From Sipunculus nudus (Eukaryota > Annelida > Sipuncula > Golfingiida > Sipunculidae): 64,000 nt of DNA. The stretch is from NCBI GenBank assembly GCA_026874595.1, contig CM049306.1:82302142-82366141 (forward strand), read 5' to 3'. Positions 21,777 through 32,714 of this stretch are shown in pieces. The translations under genes were made by a program, and so were the position numbers. Numbering within the stretch: the stretch's first letter is position 1; each line of letters opens with the position of its first letter. The notes beneath the pieces are model-generated. The model made no database searches. It was not told where the DNA came from and saw nothing but the letters and a program-made list of their open reading frames with translations.

Positions 21777-22184
21777 TAGAGGATAATGTAAATGAGATAA
21801 TGAGTGCAAAATGGTTCAATAACCACACAATAACCATTAATTTAGACTCACGCACCGTATTTTGTCCAATCTCTGAACCCCCATCCGGAAATGATTATCT
21901 AAAATTTCTTTGATTTACACCAAATCTTTGTGTAAACGGTCTTAATGTTAAAAAAAGTTTGGCATTGTCATGCCTAATGTGAGTTGCATTGTGGTCTGTC
22001 TTTCACGAGTTTTTCGGCTTCCTTTGAATTATATAAACGAGTATTAGTGGTATCGTGAATTGATGTTGTCAGCAAACATATGGTTTGGTGCTTTGATTTC
22101 AAAATCGATATTGTGAACAGAATGTTGTAAATGAAATTACAAGTGCAAAATGATCCATCTACTGCAAGGTGGCCATTAATTCAG
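21777..22184. repeat. Degenerate ~342-bp tandem duplication
   Basis: 21777-21848 and about 22119-22184 align: AATGTAAATGAGATAATGAG with TTGTAAATGAAATTACAAG, then GTGCAAAATGRTYCA and CCATTAATTYAGAC. The first repeat begins after GGTAGAGGATAATG; the copies are diverged. Confidence 0.55.
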
Positions 22185-22749
22185 ACAATACCCAAGCGGG
22201 TCTTCCATATGTGTCTCCTTTGAAAACTATCCCGGACAGAAAAGGCAAGGAAAGAGCAAGCACAGACGAAACTGCCTTCTTGCAGGGCGGGATAACCGGA
22301 GATGTATCTGTCGGCATTTCCTTGATTCAGGTAGTGGTCATGATGAGCCCCGCCGTCGGTGCGGCAACTCCTTTATCCGAGTGTGCTTATCATCAAAATG
22401 GCGGTTAAAATGGCCGCAAACTGCAGACGTGAGACGGGAGCAGGCCGGATTTTCAGATCCCCCCTGCTCTTTTTATAGCCGGATTAGGCGGCCAGCACTG
22501 CGTGACACATGAAAGCAAATAGCTGCCACACAAAGAGAAGTCGTCTCTATTACATATCCCCGAGACGCTAGACGAGTTAAACCAGGTAAATAATGTTAAA
22601 CCTTCTCGTTTAGTTCCAGGGCAATTTGGCATGGAGGGCGAACCTTTCACTTGTGTGGTCCTGCACGTGTGCTTCGTCTAGAACCTTATTTTTCGCATTC
22701 ACAAAGAATATTGATATTGAGTCCGGGTGAACCTAATTTAACATGTAGA

Positions 22750-22789
<40 letters not shown>

Positions 22790-23215
22790 TATTTTCTTTA
22801 AAAGAATAAACTGTACGTTTTGGATTATGTTCTGTAAGATGCCACCAGTGAACCATTGGTAGACAAATTACGTCAGCCATTTGTAGAAAAACCACGCCAA
22901 TTCATTGTATCAAATAAAGTTCAATAGTTTCATTGACATTAACAAGTTAGATGCATTCTAGACATCCTATATTAACATCGCTCCTAAAATAAATCTATAA
23001 ATACTTCGTAATCATATACCCCAATCCACATGTTCGGTATACATAATGACAAATAGTTCTATATCCGCAACAGTATTTGGAAGCATGAGCAGTACAATTT
23101 GAAATTCGAGATTTTAAACTTTTTAGATAATCCGTCTAATATAAGGACGCATGGCACTCAAACAACTGTAGCTGTTTTGTCATAGAAACTTTTTTTTAAA
23201 CAGCTGTCTGTGTTA
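22185..23215. other. Unassigned stretch with (AT)n at 22753-22786
   Basis: A 79-codon frame at 22169-22408 and an opposing one at 22453-22650 have no proper support. The (AT)n tract is the only definite feature. Confidence 0.4.
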
Positions 23216-24290
23216 TTGAAGCTTTAAATATTGGACCAAGGGTGGAAAACATTACCATCTTTCATGAGTAAAAAATTTGTTTTGTTCTTTTTTTTTGTTT
23301 ATCGTTCTCTTCCAAATATTTTCTCAGTTTTTACTTTCTTAGTTCTTGTCTGCTAATTTTCTCTAAGTTCTCTTATCAACTGAGTTCTAATACTATCACT
23401 TCCTATCACAGATTTAAGACTTTAAATATTGGGACTACGGTGAAAAACATTACCACCTATATAAACTTAGAAAAGGTTGGTGGTACAGGCATCTTTTTAA
23501 GAACTAAGTATTAGTTAATTTGATGGTATCTTTTTCCGTTTTGAAATAATTTTCGAGAAAAAATACATTCAAAAGGTCAGGGGACAACTTGATCATTAGA
23601 GGACTTGGTTCTACACAGGTAAAAGCAGATCATGACAAAACCAAAATTCATTGAAAGTCGATAAATTTCCTCCTATAAATTAAATTAAAATGTTTCATGT
23701 GGGCGGTAAAACTGTTTGCACCTTTGAGTGAAAATTAAATTTAAAATTTTTTATACGGGTGGTAACACTCACGCCTGAAGTGCCTGTGATTCTTTTTTTT
23801 TTGAACTTATGTTTTTTTTAATTGCTTCTCTTATCTCTTTAATTCTTCTCAGTTCTCTTCTCCGCAAAACTTTTTTATCACTTCTCACTATATTTAAATA
23901 TCGGCCAAATATCTATTAGAATAACCATAACAGTTCCTCTTTCTATATTTGATATATAACTCCTCTCCATTTAATATTATTTTTTTAAATTCTAAAGTTT
24001 GTATGTTGTTTATTCTCCTTGGTTCTCTATTTCCCTAATCATTAATATCAGTGCCTTTCCCATTTTTATTCTCAGTTCTCCCGTTAATTTTTTGTGGTTT
24101 ATCCACTTCTCTGCTTGGCAGTTCTTTACGTTCAGTTCTCCTTTTATTTCGCAGTTCTTCTTCACTTCTGAATGTTCTCTCAGTGTGTCTTCTCTGCTCA
24201 GTTTTAGTTTCAAATCTTCTTTCCAGTTCTTTTTTTTCACAATTATTCTCTTCGGCGTTTTATCTTCTCATTCAACTTTAATTTAACTTC
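23216..24290. repeat. Pyrimidine-rich, internally repetitive region
   Basis: CTTTAAATATTGGACCAAGG with GTGGAAAACATTACCA (23221) recurs at 23420 as CTTTAAATATTGGGACTACG with GTGAAAAACATTACCA, a period of about 200 bp. A related TGTGGGCGGTAAAACTG / TACGGGTGGTAACACTC pair lies at 23698 and 23754. From 23280 to 24280 the top strand is dominated by TTCTCAGTTCTC-type words. Phe/Ser-rich frames through it are compositional artefacts. Confidence 0.55.
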
Positions 24291-25364
24291 TTACCAGCGA
24301 TACAAATAATGGGTTGTCTGGAACGTCAAAACACTGTAACTTTAAAAATTTAAAACCTATGTACTGAGAACTGTGTTGTTGTGGTAAACGATGCTGTTTA
24401 CATTGAAGTGGCAGGATGATGTGTTATAGTTTATCATTTCAGCATTAACAGTGACGTAAACATCCAGGTTTAGCACGGGAAACCACAAACGTTAATTATT
24501 TGAAACCCTTCCAGGACAGCATCGCAATTAACTTACAAAGGAGAAGACAGCGCGGGTCATTAAGGTAATTAAGCTCTTCACTCCGTGAGGGCATTTTTAT
24601 TCGAGTGCAAGAAGTGCCTCCTTGTCGTTCAAGCTCCTTAGGAACTGGGTGACATATATCATGATTAGGCGTATTCTGCGATCTTGAATGGATCCCTACG
24701 GTGCGCCATATATCACAAAAATTCGGAAACTCTCATGCAGTTTTTCATGAGGGATTACCCACTAAATATCAATTTTGATTCCCATTTGTAGTTAAGTTTT
24801 TAGGTCAAGATTTTGCTGAAGTTCTTTGTCCTTTATCTTTGGTTTTGTTATCGTTGGGTGGCCGGGTCCCACAGAGAGTAAAAAAAACAGGTGTGTTATA
24901 ACTTATTAAAAAGTCTGAGCCCTTTAATCTTTCAAGAGAATTAGGAAAATGGACCCCAACCGATTCGGACAAGAACCATTATGTAATCACCTTGACGTTC
25001 TATTACCAAAATAAAAATCCTTACTTGTTTTATGTTAGATGTTACATGTTTTAATAACATGCAAGCAGACAGAGGCAAATTGATGTGTTAATGAGAAAAT
25101 ATATAAGGCGCCCATGATGATTTAAAGATGTTTCTATTTAACAGAACAATAGAACTTTAAAATTATTGGGTGCTTTCTGTCCATGCTACAACAGTTATTT
25201 TTGCAGTTCAAATTTCTGTTTTTATGACAAATTGCTCATATTATTTTAACCTATTTGAGGTTTAATTTGCATATTTTAGTTATGTACTATAGTAAATGAG
25301 AAATGTGCAAAAAATTATGTAATTAATTGTTTCTTTAATTTCTACATTTCTTTAATACAAATAG

Positions 25365-25366
<2 letters not shown>
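24291..25366. other. Unassigned AT-rich stretch
   Basis: No gene or bounded element seen. Confidence 0.4.

Positions 25367-25402
<36 letters not shown>
25367..25402. repeat. (AT)n microsatellite
   Basis: AT dinucleotides over 36 bp. Confidence 0.97.
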
Positions 25403-25404
<2 letters not shown>

Positions 25405-25745
25405 TCTGAAAAAAATGGGTCACCGAGGTAGCTTGAATTCTATTTCATATTACCACTGGGAGTAAATTGGAATCTATTTCATCTTACGATTTCCGATAAC
25501 ACTGTCATAAACTTGCCATTTCATTCTGAAATAGGTAGTGTGCTGTGCGCTTTTTGGGAAGTGTACAAGTGAATATCAATATAATTTACAACATAATTCA
25601 CATTTTGCGAGTTTTTTTTAAAATATTGATTCTAGCGTTAATTTCATTAATCAGTAATCAAAAACTTAAGAATCTATCATTACACTAAATGAGAGAGGGG
25701 TTATATAAAACAATGCGGAGTTTACCTGAAATCAGGCTCAGCTCA

Positions 25746-25790
25746 GCCCAGGGGGTAATATGAAAGTTATGTCGGATTACCGGGGAAAAC
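25746..25790. repeat. GGGGTAATNTGAA motif, locus 3
   Basis: CCCAGGGGGTAATATGAAAG, then GTCGGATTACCGGGG: two copies of the motif in opposite orientation, as at 13.3 and 29.0 kb. Confidence 0.5.
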
Positions 25791-26517
25791 CTTTATGTCA
25801 TGGCCGGTAGCTTGACATATCTAAACCTGGCCTCATCCTTGTCCTTGAGTTTTGTATTTCAGCTCAATTAAATTGAGATTAAAATAGTCAATCGTCGATG
25901 CAGCGAAACCGGCTTTGTTTGAAAAGTTACAATTACAATGATTTCTGTCTGCGAATTTGAATCTTGAGAGCAGTGGCCGGCCTGATATACGCTTGATAAA
26001 CGGTGGCGGCTTACCATGCCAATGGATCTGGTGCAGAAGGTGCACACAACGGCCACAATTCGAAAAATCATTTTCAGATGCACTTCAGCAAATTAAACAC
26101 ATTTTTATTAATGTAAGAAAGACACATACTGGGCCAGTCAGTTGAAAAAACTAACCTTTATGAATATCTTTTGCTACGCGCGACGCTTTCACCCAATTCC
26201 CCGTCACAGCATTCGAATTACGGGATGAATATTCTTTGACATACGGTAACGTCACCAGAATTCATAAAGTGGGTTGCATTAATCTGTTTAATGCATCTGT
26301 CATATATGTTTTTTTTTTTACTCGAGAAGTGGCAAACACTAATAATTCTAAAAGTTCAGCTTTGCCGTACATCACAAGGTCATTCAATGTAATGTGGACC
26401 ATCGATTATTTCATGTGAAACATATTTCGGTGAGATTCTGGATTGCTTCAGTGTCGTCAGCGAATCACTCTAGCTATAAGATTCCTCAAGGATGGTTAGC
26501 TAACTGTTCCGAAGACT
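25791..26517. other. Unassigned stretch
   Basis: Small overlapping frames on both strands, none convincing. Confidence 0.4.
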
Positions 26518-26590
26518 AATTGTTCCGGGATTCGAACCCATGGGACAGTTCGGTCGACTTTTATATCACCCCGTAACATAACAAATTCCT
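26518..26590 (-). mobile_element. tRNA-like B-box repeat, deleted relative of the 31.1-kb copy
   Basis: The minus strand reads GTTACGGGGTGATATAAAAG, then CCGAACTGTC, then CCATGGGTTCGAATCCCGG. GGTTCGAATCC is a perfect pol III B-box. CCGAACTGTC also precedes the tRNA-like unit at 31066-31125, where an A-box-containing stretch lies between it and the B-box; that stretch is missing here. GTTACGGGGTGAYATAA recurs at 34.2 kb. Confidence 0.5.
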
Positions 26591-27339
26591 ATTTCAAGAA
26601 CTCCTTGGGTGAGAGAGTCCTCTCTTAAAACAGTGATTTGATCGAGCAACGCGGAATCAGTGGACACATGGGATTTCGTACTTTTTACGTGATTAGCGGA
26701 GTAAAGATTTTTCATGCTTATGAATTAAAAAGCAAACGCTAACGAAATTCCTTAAGTTACTTATTCCGACAAAAGCAATATTTTTTTAACGTCATTAGTT
26801 GGTTAGTTAATTGATTGGTTCTTGTGTCTATAAGAAACGGATTTTATGAAATTTCCAGGAAATTTTCTTCAAGAGAGCGCGACTGTGATATGCAGGGCGT
26901 TTTTGTTGCTGGTATAGACTACGCTATTCAAGGAAGAAAACCAGTGCACGGTCGAATTGCAAACGTTTATATTTATCCACAAGAACACAGTAACCGACTG
27001 TGTATCAGACTAATGAAAGGAGTCTTGTGATAGGTTTTAAATATCAGGGGATCTATAAATATTGTTCCATTGTTCCATTTGACAGATAGTGGTACATGTA
27101 CAAGGAAACCATCGATTTTCTCTATATGAATACCTTGAGAATACCAAGTACTCAACTGTGGCATGGATGGAATCATATCTTTTATTAGATTTACAAGCCA
27201 GTGTCGTATAAAGGTACAGCGGATCATTCTTTTTATTTACTTTGTGAATAAGTGAAATACGCTTTTAGGGATATCTGGACGTGAGTGTTACGTTTATTCA
27301 AAGGATATCAGATAATGGAAATATTAAGGAATATATATT

Positions 27340-27343
<4 letters not shown>
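26591..27343. other. Unassigned stretch
   Basis: A frame ending at 27030 (GVFVAGIDYAIQGRKPVHGR) follows an acceptor-like TTATGAAATTTCCAG at about 26859. It has no match I know, so I leave it uncalled. Confidence 0.3.

Positions 27344-27390
<47 letters not shown>
27344..27390. repeat. (AT)n microsatellite
   Basis: AT dinucleotides over about 47 bp. Confidence 0.97.
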
Positions 27391-27396
<6 letters not shown>

Positions 27397-27440
27397 CAAC
27401 CCAAAACGGACGCATCCTTACTCAAGCCCCGAAACAATTT

Positions 27441-27650
27441 ACGGCTTTGACAAGAATCGATATTTTTATCGATGACTCTAACAAGAATCGATATTTTACT
27501 CGATGGCTCTGCCAAGAATCGATATTTTTAACGATGGTTCTGACAAGAATCGATATTTTATCGGTGATTTTGACAACAACTGATATTTTATCGACGGCTC
27601 TGACAAAAAAACCGGTATATTTACCAATGGCGTTAACAAGAATCAATGTA
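27441..27650. repeat. 30-31 bp minisatellite containing ATCGATATTTT
   Basis: CAAGAATCGATATTTT-type units start at 27451, 27482, 27513, 27544, 27574 (CAACAACTGATATTTTATCG), 27604 and 27637. The spacing is 31, 31, 31, 30, 30 and 33. Several units contain ATCGAT...ATCGAT pairs, so each can form a small hairpin. The last two are decayed. Ile/Thr-rich frames on both strands are by-products. Confidence 0.88.
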
Positions 27651-28960
27651 ACAATCTTCATAATCAATAAACCAAACAATATTTTAGTTTTTTACTTAAC
27701 TGCCAAGAAAAACATTCAAATACAAACTCGGGAGGTATCAAAAGGTAAAATGCATGGGTGGAGTTAAAATATACTCTTTTGATAGCTTAATCCAGATAAT
27801 GTTGCAATAATATAAGAAGACTAACCCCGGCTATGTTTTGATAAAACTGATATAATGTGTTGTAAAAATCGATATGAATCGATAATTCTATGCCCACATC
27901 CCTACAAACGCTGACCCAGTTTTAACGAGAATCGGTCAATAAACCCGACCCGATTATCTTTATGGAGATTTTTGTCAATCTTTTCTTTCATCCTTCTAAC
28001 GGTCTTCAATTACAGTTATTGCTCCCTGCTTCCTGTTAACGTTCCCGCGCTTCATATAAGCGGTATATATACTTGGTAAAAGAAATGATCGATCATCCCC
28101 GATCCGGCAGTACTGGCTACCTGCCACTTACTCTTCTTTTCTACATGTTCTTGGGGATTAGTAAGGGTCACTCTAAGATCCTTGGCTTTACTTAAGTAAT
28201 CACTTTTGTTTAAAAAAATGACTGATTGTTTCCGTTTTTGTGGTACTGGCAGTACTGCTGTGCAATTAAGGAATGTACTTTGCTCGGCAAAATCAATAAT
28301 TCTGTTTAAGAAATTAACATACTGTTGTTTTCATATATTTTTTTTTTGGAATGTCTTTACGTTACTTTCATGCTCTCTCCCCCACGCGTGCTTCGTGAAA
28401 AACTTCGTCAACGTCTGGATTCCACGACAAGGATTAATTAGTCTGAGATGGCAATCAATTGCACCTGGAAAGTTTAATATAAATAACGCATAATGTGACC
28501 ACACAATCTTCGTCAGCCAAAATAGTAGTTCCCTGTTATTCTTTCAGCGGGAATCTGATACATCGTTGGCGAAGCTTCCTGACGGCACAACGGTGTAACG
28601 GTTTCAGAATACCCCCGCTTCTCATTTCCGGGGGAGGGGTATTTTACCCCCGGCGGTATCATATTATTTAACAGTTCTATCTTTATGTTATTCACTTAAA
28701 ATTCAGATAATTTCCTTCTTCTTCATTCCCAAAATTTGTCTGAATCTTATGATTGCATTTATTGTCTCATGTGCTATGGTGAAGTGTTGGAGTAAATATT
28801 AAAATTATAAATTATATTTTGCGAAAATTTTATTTTTTCATGGACTGATTCCGACTGTTAAATCTCGGATCTTTCACATGATTTATTGATCAAAAATTAC
28901 CATTTAATATTAATTTATAAATCATGAGATAAAAGTCTGAGTATCATTTAGTTTAACCTG
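27651..28960. other. Unassigned stretch
   Basis: TTTCCGGGGGAGGGGTATTTTACCCCCGG at 28624-28652 is a small inverted repeat (CCGGGGG/CCCCCGG). No gene supported. Confidence 0.4.
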
Positions 28961-29092
28961 CTAGGGGTAATCTGAACAGTGGGGGTAACCTGAAATTATA
29001 GTTCAGACTACCCCGGTGGTAATCTGAGATCGATTTTAGATTACCGGGGGGGGGGGGGGGGAGGGGGTTATCTGAACCGAGGGGAATCTGAA
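28961..29092. repeat. Cluster of GGGGTAATCTGAA motifs in both orientations
   Basis: At least five motif copies in 130 bp: CTAGGGGTAATCTGAACAG, GGGGGTAACCTGAA, TTCAGACTACCCC, GTGGTAATCTGAG and TTTTAGATTACCGGGG. A 16-base G run (29046-29061) then GTTATCTGAACCGAGGGGAA follow. This is the densest locus of the family. Confidence 0.65.
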
Positions 29093-29463
29093 GTCTTTAC
29101 ACTAGTTATTCTCTCTTTATTTTTCCAGAGATTTGCTTATAAATCTCTTATGATCAGTAGAACAGCTTCCCCGAAATGACTATCCAGACCGGACACTTGT
29201 TTTACCGGAAACACCATCCCCTCAGGGTTCAATCTATCTGTCTGGTTGGTCACTTAATAATAACAACGCAGCCATTAAAAAGGCATTAAATTTTAACAAA
29301 GCGTCACTGGAGTTTATAGACACCGTGCTTGTTCCCCATGGAGGAGCCACAACTTATAATTGGAGTGTCAGATTTGACCCAGCTGCTGCATTTTTTTAAA
29401 TATTTTCGGTAAAGCCCTTCAAACTTGAATATACCACACTCGGCGCTACACTCTTCACGCGGC

Positions 29464-29753
29464 GGTTATACACTGCAGTCGCTCTATTCTCCTTCGTTTA
29501 AACCGCTGCTTTGTAGATCACGATAGTCCGGGTTTCATCATCAGGGCTGGCACAGGGCACAGAAATGTAATAAGACCAATGAGAGCTTGGTATCGCACTC
29601 TGCATTCAGCTCTAAGAGCGACACCCGCTCTGGCTGGTCTGATTCCTGGCCCTGTGCTAGCCCTAGCTTTGTGTTGAAACCCCGAACAAAATTAGCTAAA
29701 TTAAGCCGCGGTTAAACGGGGAAGGACATCTTGAACCACTGCAGTGTATAACC
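29464..29753. mobile_element. 290-bp foldback (MITE-like) element
   Basis: GGTTATACACTGCAGT (29464-29479) and ACTGCAGTGTATAACC (29738-29753) are a perfect 16-bp inverted pair. Inside, the arms continue imperfectly: CCTTCGTTTAAACCGC with GCGGTTAAACGGGGAAGG, and GGGCTGGCACAGGGC with GCCCTGTGCTAGCCC. The whole unit is one long imperfect hairpin with no coding capacity. A target duplication was not identified. Confidence 0.75.
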
Positions 29754-30508
29754 CCTGTGTAAAATGAATATAACTCTACACACAGTGAGAGGTTTGACAC
29801 TACTAACCACTGATTCCTGACTACTATGAATCTTAGTATAGACTCTACACCTGCTTCCTATTCGTATCCGTAAAATAACAATCTTAATCATTGTCCTTAC
29901 TAATCACACGCTTATTACTCGTTTATAGGATTGCACTTGAAGATAAATTTCATTCCAAATACAATACCCTGGTGAAATCATCTGCTGGATCATACATTAG
30001 CATATTTTCTTTAAGATGGACTCTTTCTTCAAATTGATCAAGATTTATAGGGAAAACATGACGAGTACTCCTCTTTGGACACACTTGGCATCATTTCAGA
30101 CAATTCAGTACCAAAATTAGGCATTTCCGAGGTGGGGGCCACAGAAGAGTTGCATGACAACAGTTAAATGTCACCACCGTCAATATTAATACAGATTGAA
30201 CCGTGCAGTTCTGATGTCTGGGACCAATGCGCATCTACGACGTGGACTCAAGACAGCTGATTTAGGACTTTCAAGTTGTGTTTTTTTTGCCACGTACCTT
30301 CGACTGTTTTCATGGGTACAATATGTTCATTGGTAGATATCTTCACGGTCTTGACTCACGGATACTAGCAAACCAAAATACACTCAAATCCCTCCTGGAA
30401 CATCTTAGCCTCTGAATACATTTTGCTTTTCGATAGCAAAGTCATATTAAGGCATAATGTGCATTATTCTTGGACACCTATTTATAATACATACGAATAG
30501 TCATCTCG
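29754..30508. other. Unassigned stretch with dispersed 14-mer copy 2
   Basis: Holds GGACACACTTGGCA at 30077-30090 (see 4606). Nothing else recognised. Confidence 0.45.
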
Positions 30509-30602
30509 ACAGGAGGACCCGGAGAAAACTACCGGCCTTGGACGAGCCACTACAACCCACTCTCATGGCCGCACCGGGAATCGAACCCGGGTCGCCAGCG
30601 GA
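30509..30602 (-). mobile_element. tRNA-derived SINE, copy 1
   Basis: On the minus strand: CGACCCGGGTTCGATTCCCGG (B-box GGTTCGATTCC at 30587-30577), then GCGGCCATGAGAGTGGGTTG, TAGTGGC and CGGTAGTTTTCTCCGGGTCC. The same blocks occur at 44291-44395. Upstream TGGAAAACTGGATGTAAAACG is a weak A-box candidate. No conserved tail was defined, so the length is a minimum. Confidence 0.75.
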
Positions 30603-31065
30603 GAAGGCAGGGCGTTTTACATCCAGTTTTCCAGGCCCCTTATGTTAAATATACATGGAATATAACGTGTTCCCCTAACAATATCATTTTACCTGCAAAC
30701 ATTTCCTTCTAAAACCCATACGGTTACTCCTGCACAAGTGGAAACAACTTTGCATCGGTGCGATCAGGGGCACGAAACATAACCATAGTGCGGGCGCAAC
30801 ACTCAAAAAGCAAGACTTCGCAAGCGGTGTTCCCTTGTGTTTCTTCTTTCATGTTTCATCTCCTTGTTTGTTAGTTGCAGTTGCATGTGCAAGATTCGAC
30901 CCTTTGATCACGATATAGAAAACCCGGCATGAAGGACTGTGTTATTTCATATACAGAACCATAAAACGGATAAAACTGGAGAATTGAACATAGTAAGTCC
31001 GTGTGATTGGTGGTTTTGCTGTTGTTACGAAGACAAATTGTTGAGGGGAAAAATCCTGAATCGAT

Positions 31066-31125
31066 CCCGGTTTCGAACCCAGGCCGGTGGCGTACAAGTC
31101 CGGCGTACCAACCGCTTCGCTTGCA
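31066..31125 (-). mobile_element. tRNA-like SINE head
   Basis: The minus strand reads AAGCGAAGCGGTTGGTACGC (A-box-like, 31122-31108), then CCGGACTTGTACGCCACCGG (anticodon-arm-like, close to tRNA-Thr TGT), then CTGGGTTCGAAACCGGG (B-box 31080-31070). The spacing of the boxes is right for a tRNA-derived pol III promoter. It lies just left of the composite satellite island. Confidence 0.6.
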
Positions 31126-31163
31126 AAGCAAGCTTCCCTAGCGAGACAGTTCGGTCCGTTTTT

Positions 31164-31192
31164 AGCTCAGCTGACTGAAAGTCATCTGAGCT
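31164..31192. repeat. 12-bp stem hairpin at the island's left end
   Basis: AGCTCAGCTGAC, loop TGAAA, GTCATCTGAGCT; 11 of 12 bases pair. Confidence 0.85.
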
Positions 31193-31235
31193 ATAGCGAT
31201 CACTCTTTGTCCGTCGTCCGTCTGTCCGTCTGTCC

Positions 31236-32714
31236 GTCCGTTAACCAGGCACAAATCGTAACCGCTGAACCTAGAACCTTGTAACTTGGGATTCTGAGAG
31301 GTCCATGAAAAATCTCCTTGGAAACCAGAAATTAGGTCTCTGTTACCCATATCCTTCGAGCTATGGGGCCCCAAAGTACCCCCCAGAAAAGTAAAAAATT
31401 TCATACAAAAACTTCAATATCTCATTAACTACTTGACTGATGGTCATGATTTTTGGCATACATATTGATCATGAGATGTTCCATCACTTCCTGCAAACTT
31501 GTGGCGCCACCTGTATTTTTCGTTTTTTTTACAAATTTTTTTCTCTATTTTTGAGACCTTTAAAAATGTGAACGTCTGTTAACAAGGCACAAATCGTAAA
31601 GCCTAGACCTAGAATCTTAATTCATGATTTTTGGCATACATATTGATCAAGAGGTGTTTCATCAGTACCTGCAGACTTGTGGTGCCACCTGTATTTTTTC
31701 AAATTTTCACAATTTTTTTTCTCTATTTTCGAGACCTTTCAGGATGTAGGTATCTGTCAACAGGGTACAAATCGTAAGGACTGGACCTAGAATCTTCATT
31801 GTTGACACAAAGGGAGACCCATGATAAGTCTCCATGGACACCTGAAATTAGGTCTCTGTTACCCATATCCTTTGAGCTATGGCACTCCAAAGTACAGCTC
31901 AGAATAATGGAAAATTTGATACAAAAGCTGAAGTATCTGAACAACTAATGCAGAGATCACCATAATTGTTTTCATGGATATTGATCATGGAGTGTTTCAT
32001 CAGTTTCTGCAGACTGGTGGCACCACCTGTATTTGTTCGGGTTTTTTTACGAATTTTTTCTCTATTTTTGAGACCTTTAAAGTTATGAACATCTGTTAAC
32101 GGGGCACAAATCATTAAAACTGGACCTAGAATCTTCATTCTTGACACACAGGGAGACCCATGAAAAGTCTCTATGGAAACCTGAAATTAGGTCTCTGTTA
32201 CCCATATTCTTTAAGCTGTATGGCTCCAAATTACCCCCCAGAATAATGGAAAATTTGATACAAAAACTGCAGTATCTCAATAACTACAACACTGATGGTC
32301 ATGATTTTCGGCATACATATTGATAATGACCTGTTCCATCAGTTTCTGCAGACTGGGTGCGCCACCTCTATTTTTTTCAAATATTTACGATTTTTTTTTC
32401 TCTTTTTTTGATACCTTTAAAGATGTGGTTATCTGTCAGCAGGGTACAAATCGCAACAACTGGACCTAGAATCTTCATTCTTGTCATGCAAGAAGGCCCA
32501 TGAAAAGTGCCTGTGGAAACTTAAAATTAGGTCTCTGTTACCCATATCCTTCAAGCTATAGGACTCCGAAGTATCCCTCAGAATAATGGACAATTTGATA
32601 CAAAAGCTGAAGTATCTGAACAACTAATGGGGAGATCACCATGATTCTTTGCATTGATATTGATGTTTGTAAGTGTTTTTATTAGTTTCTGCAGACTGGT
32701 GGAGCCACCTGTAT
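31236..32714. repeat. Tandem array A, unit about 340 bp, four to five copies
   Basis: The unit-start phrase TNACNAGGCACAAATCGTAA occurs at 31238, 31573, 31750, 32091 and 32430, spaced 335, 177, 341 and 339; the 177 step is a truncated unit. Each full unit then has ACCTAGAATCTTCATT, TAGGTCTCTGTTACCCATAT, CAATATCTCANTAACTA-type and TTGGCATACATATTGAT blocks. It ends with a GGTGGCGCCACCTGTATTTTT box. The minus strand of each unit stays open for about 60 codons (GNRDLISGFH), which follows from tandem copying and is not taken as coding. Confidence 0.9.

Noticed and set aside
23999-24286. 95-codon Phe/Ser-rich frame that looks like a membrane protein
   Set aside because: The whole kilobase is pyrimidine-rich with TTCTC words, which encode Phe/Ser/Leu in any frame.
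26815-27030. 71-codon frame ending CIRLMKGVL
   Set aside because: Protein-like but no ATG at its start, overlapped by a minus-strand frame of equal length; only an acceptor look-alike supports it.
27447-27767. 106-codon Ile/Thr-rich frame with internal repeats
   Set aside because: Generated by the 30-31 bp ATCGAT minisatellite; a matching frame exists on the other strand.
30577-30587. Functional tRNA gene
   Set aside because: Only a good B-box is present; no cloverleaf arms or proper A-box, and the same block recurs at 44.3 kb, so it is a SINE.
31066-31125. Functional tRNA-Thr gene
   Set aside because: Boxes and anticodon-like arm are present but the acceptor stem does not pair, so it is read as a tRNA-derived repeat.
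31162-32623. Series of similar 60-80 codon minus-strand frames
   Set aside because: They repeat with the 340-bp satellite unit; similarity reflects tandem copying. Kept only as a low-interest test.
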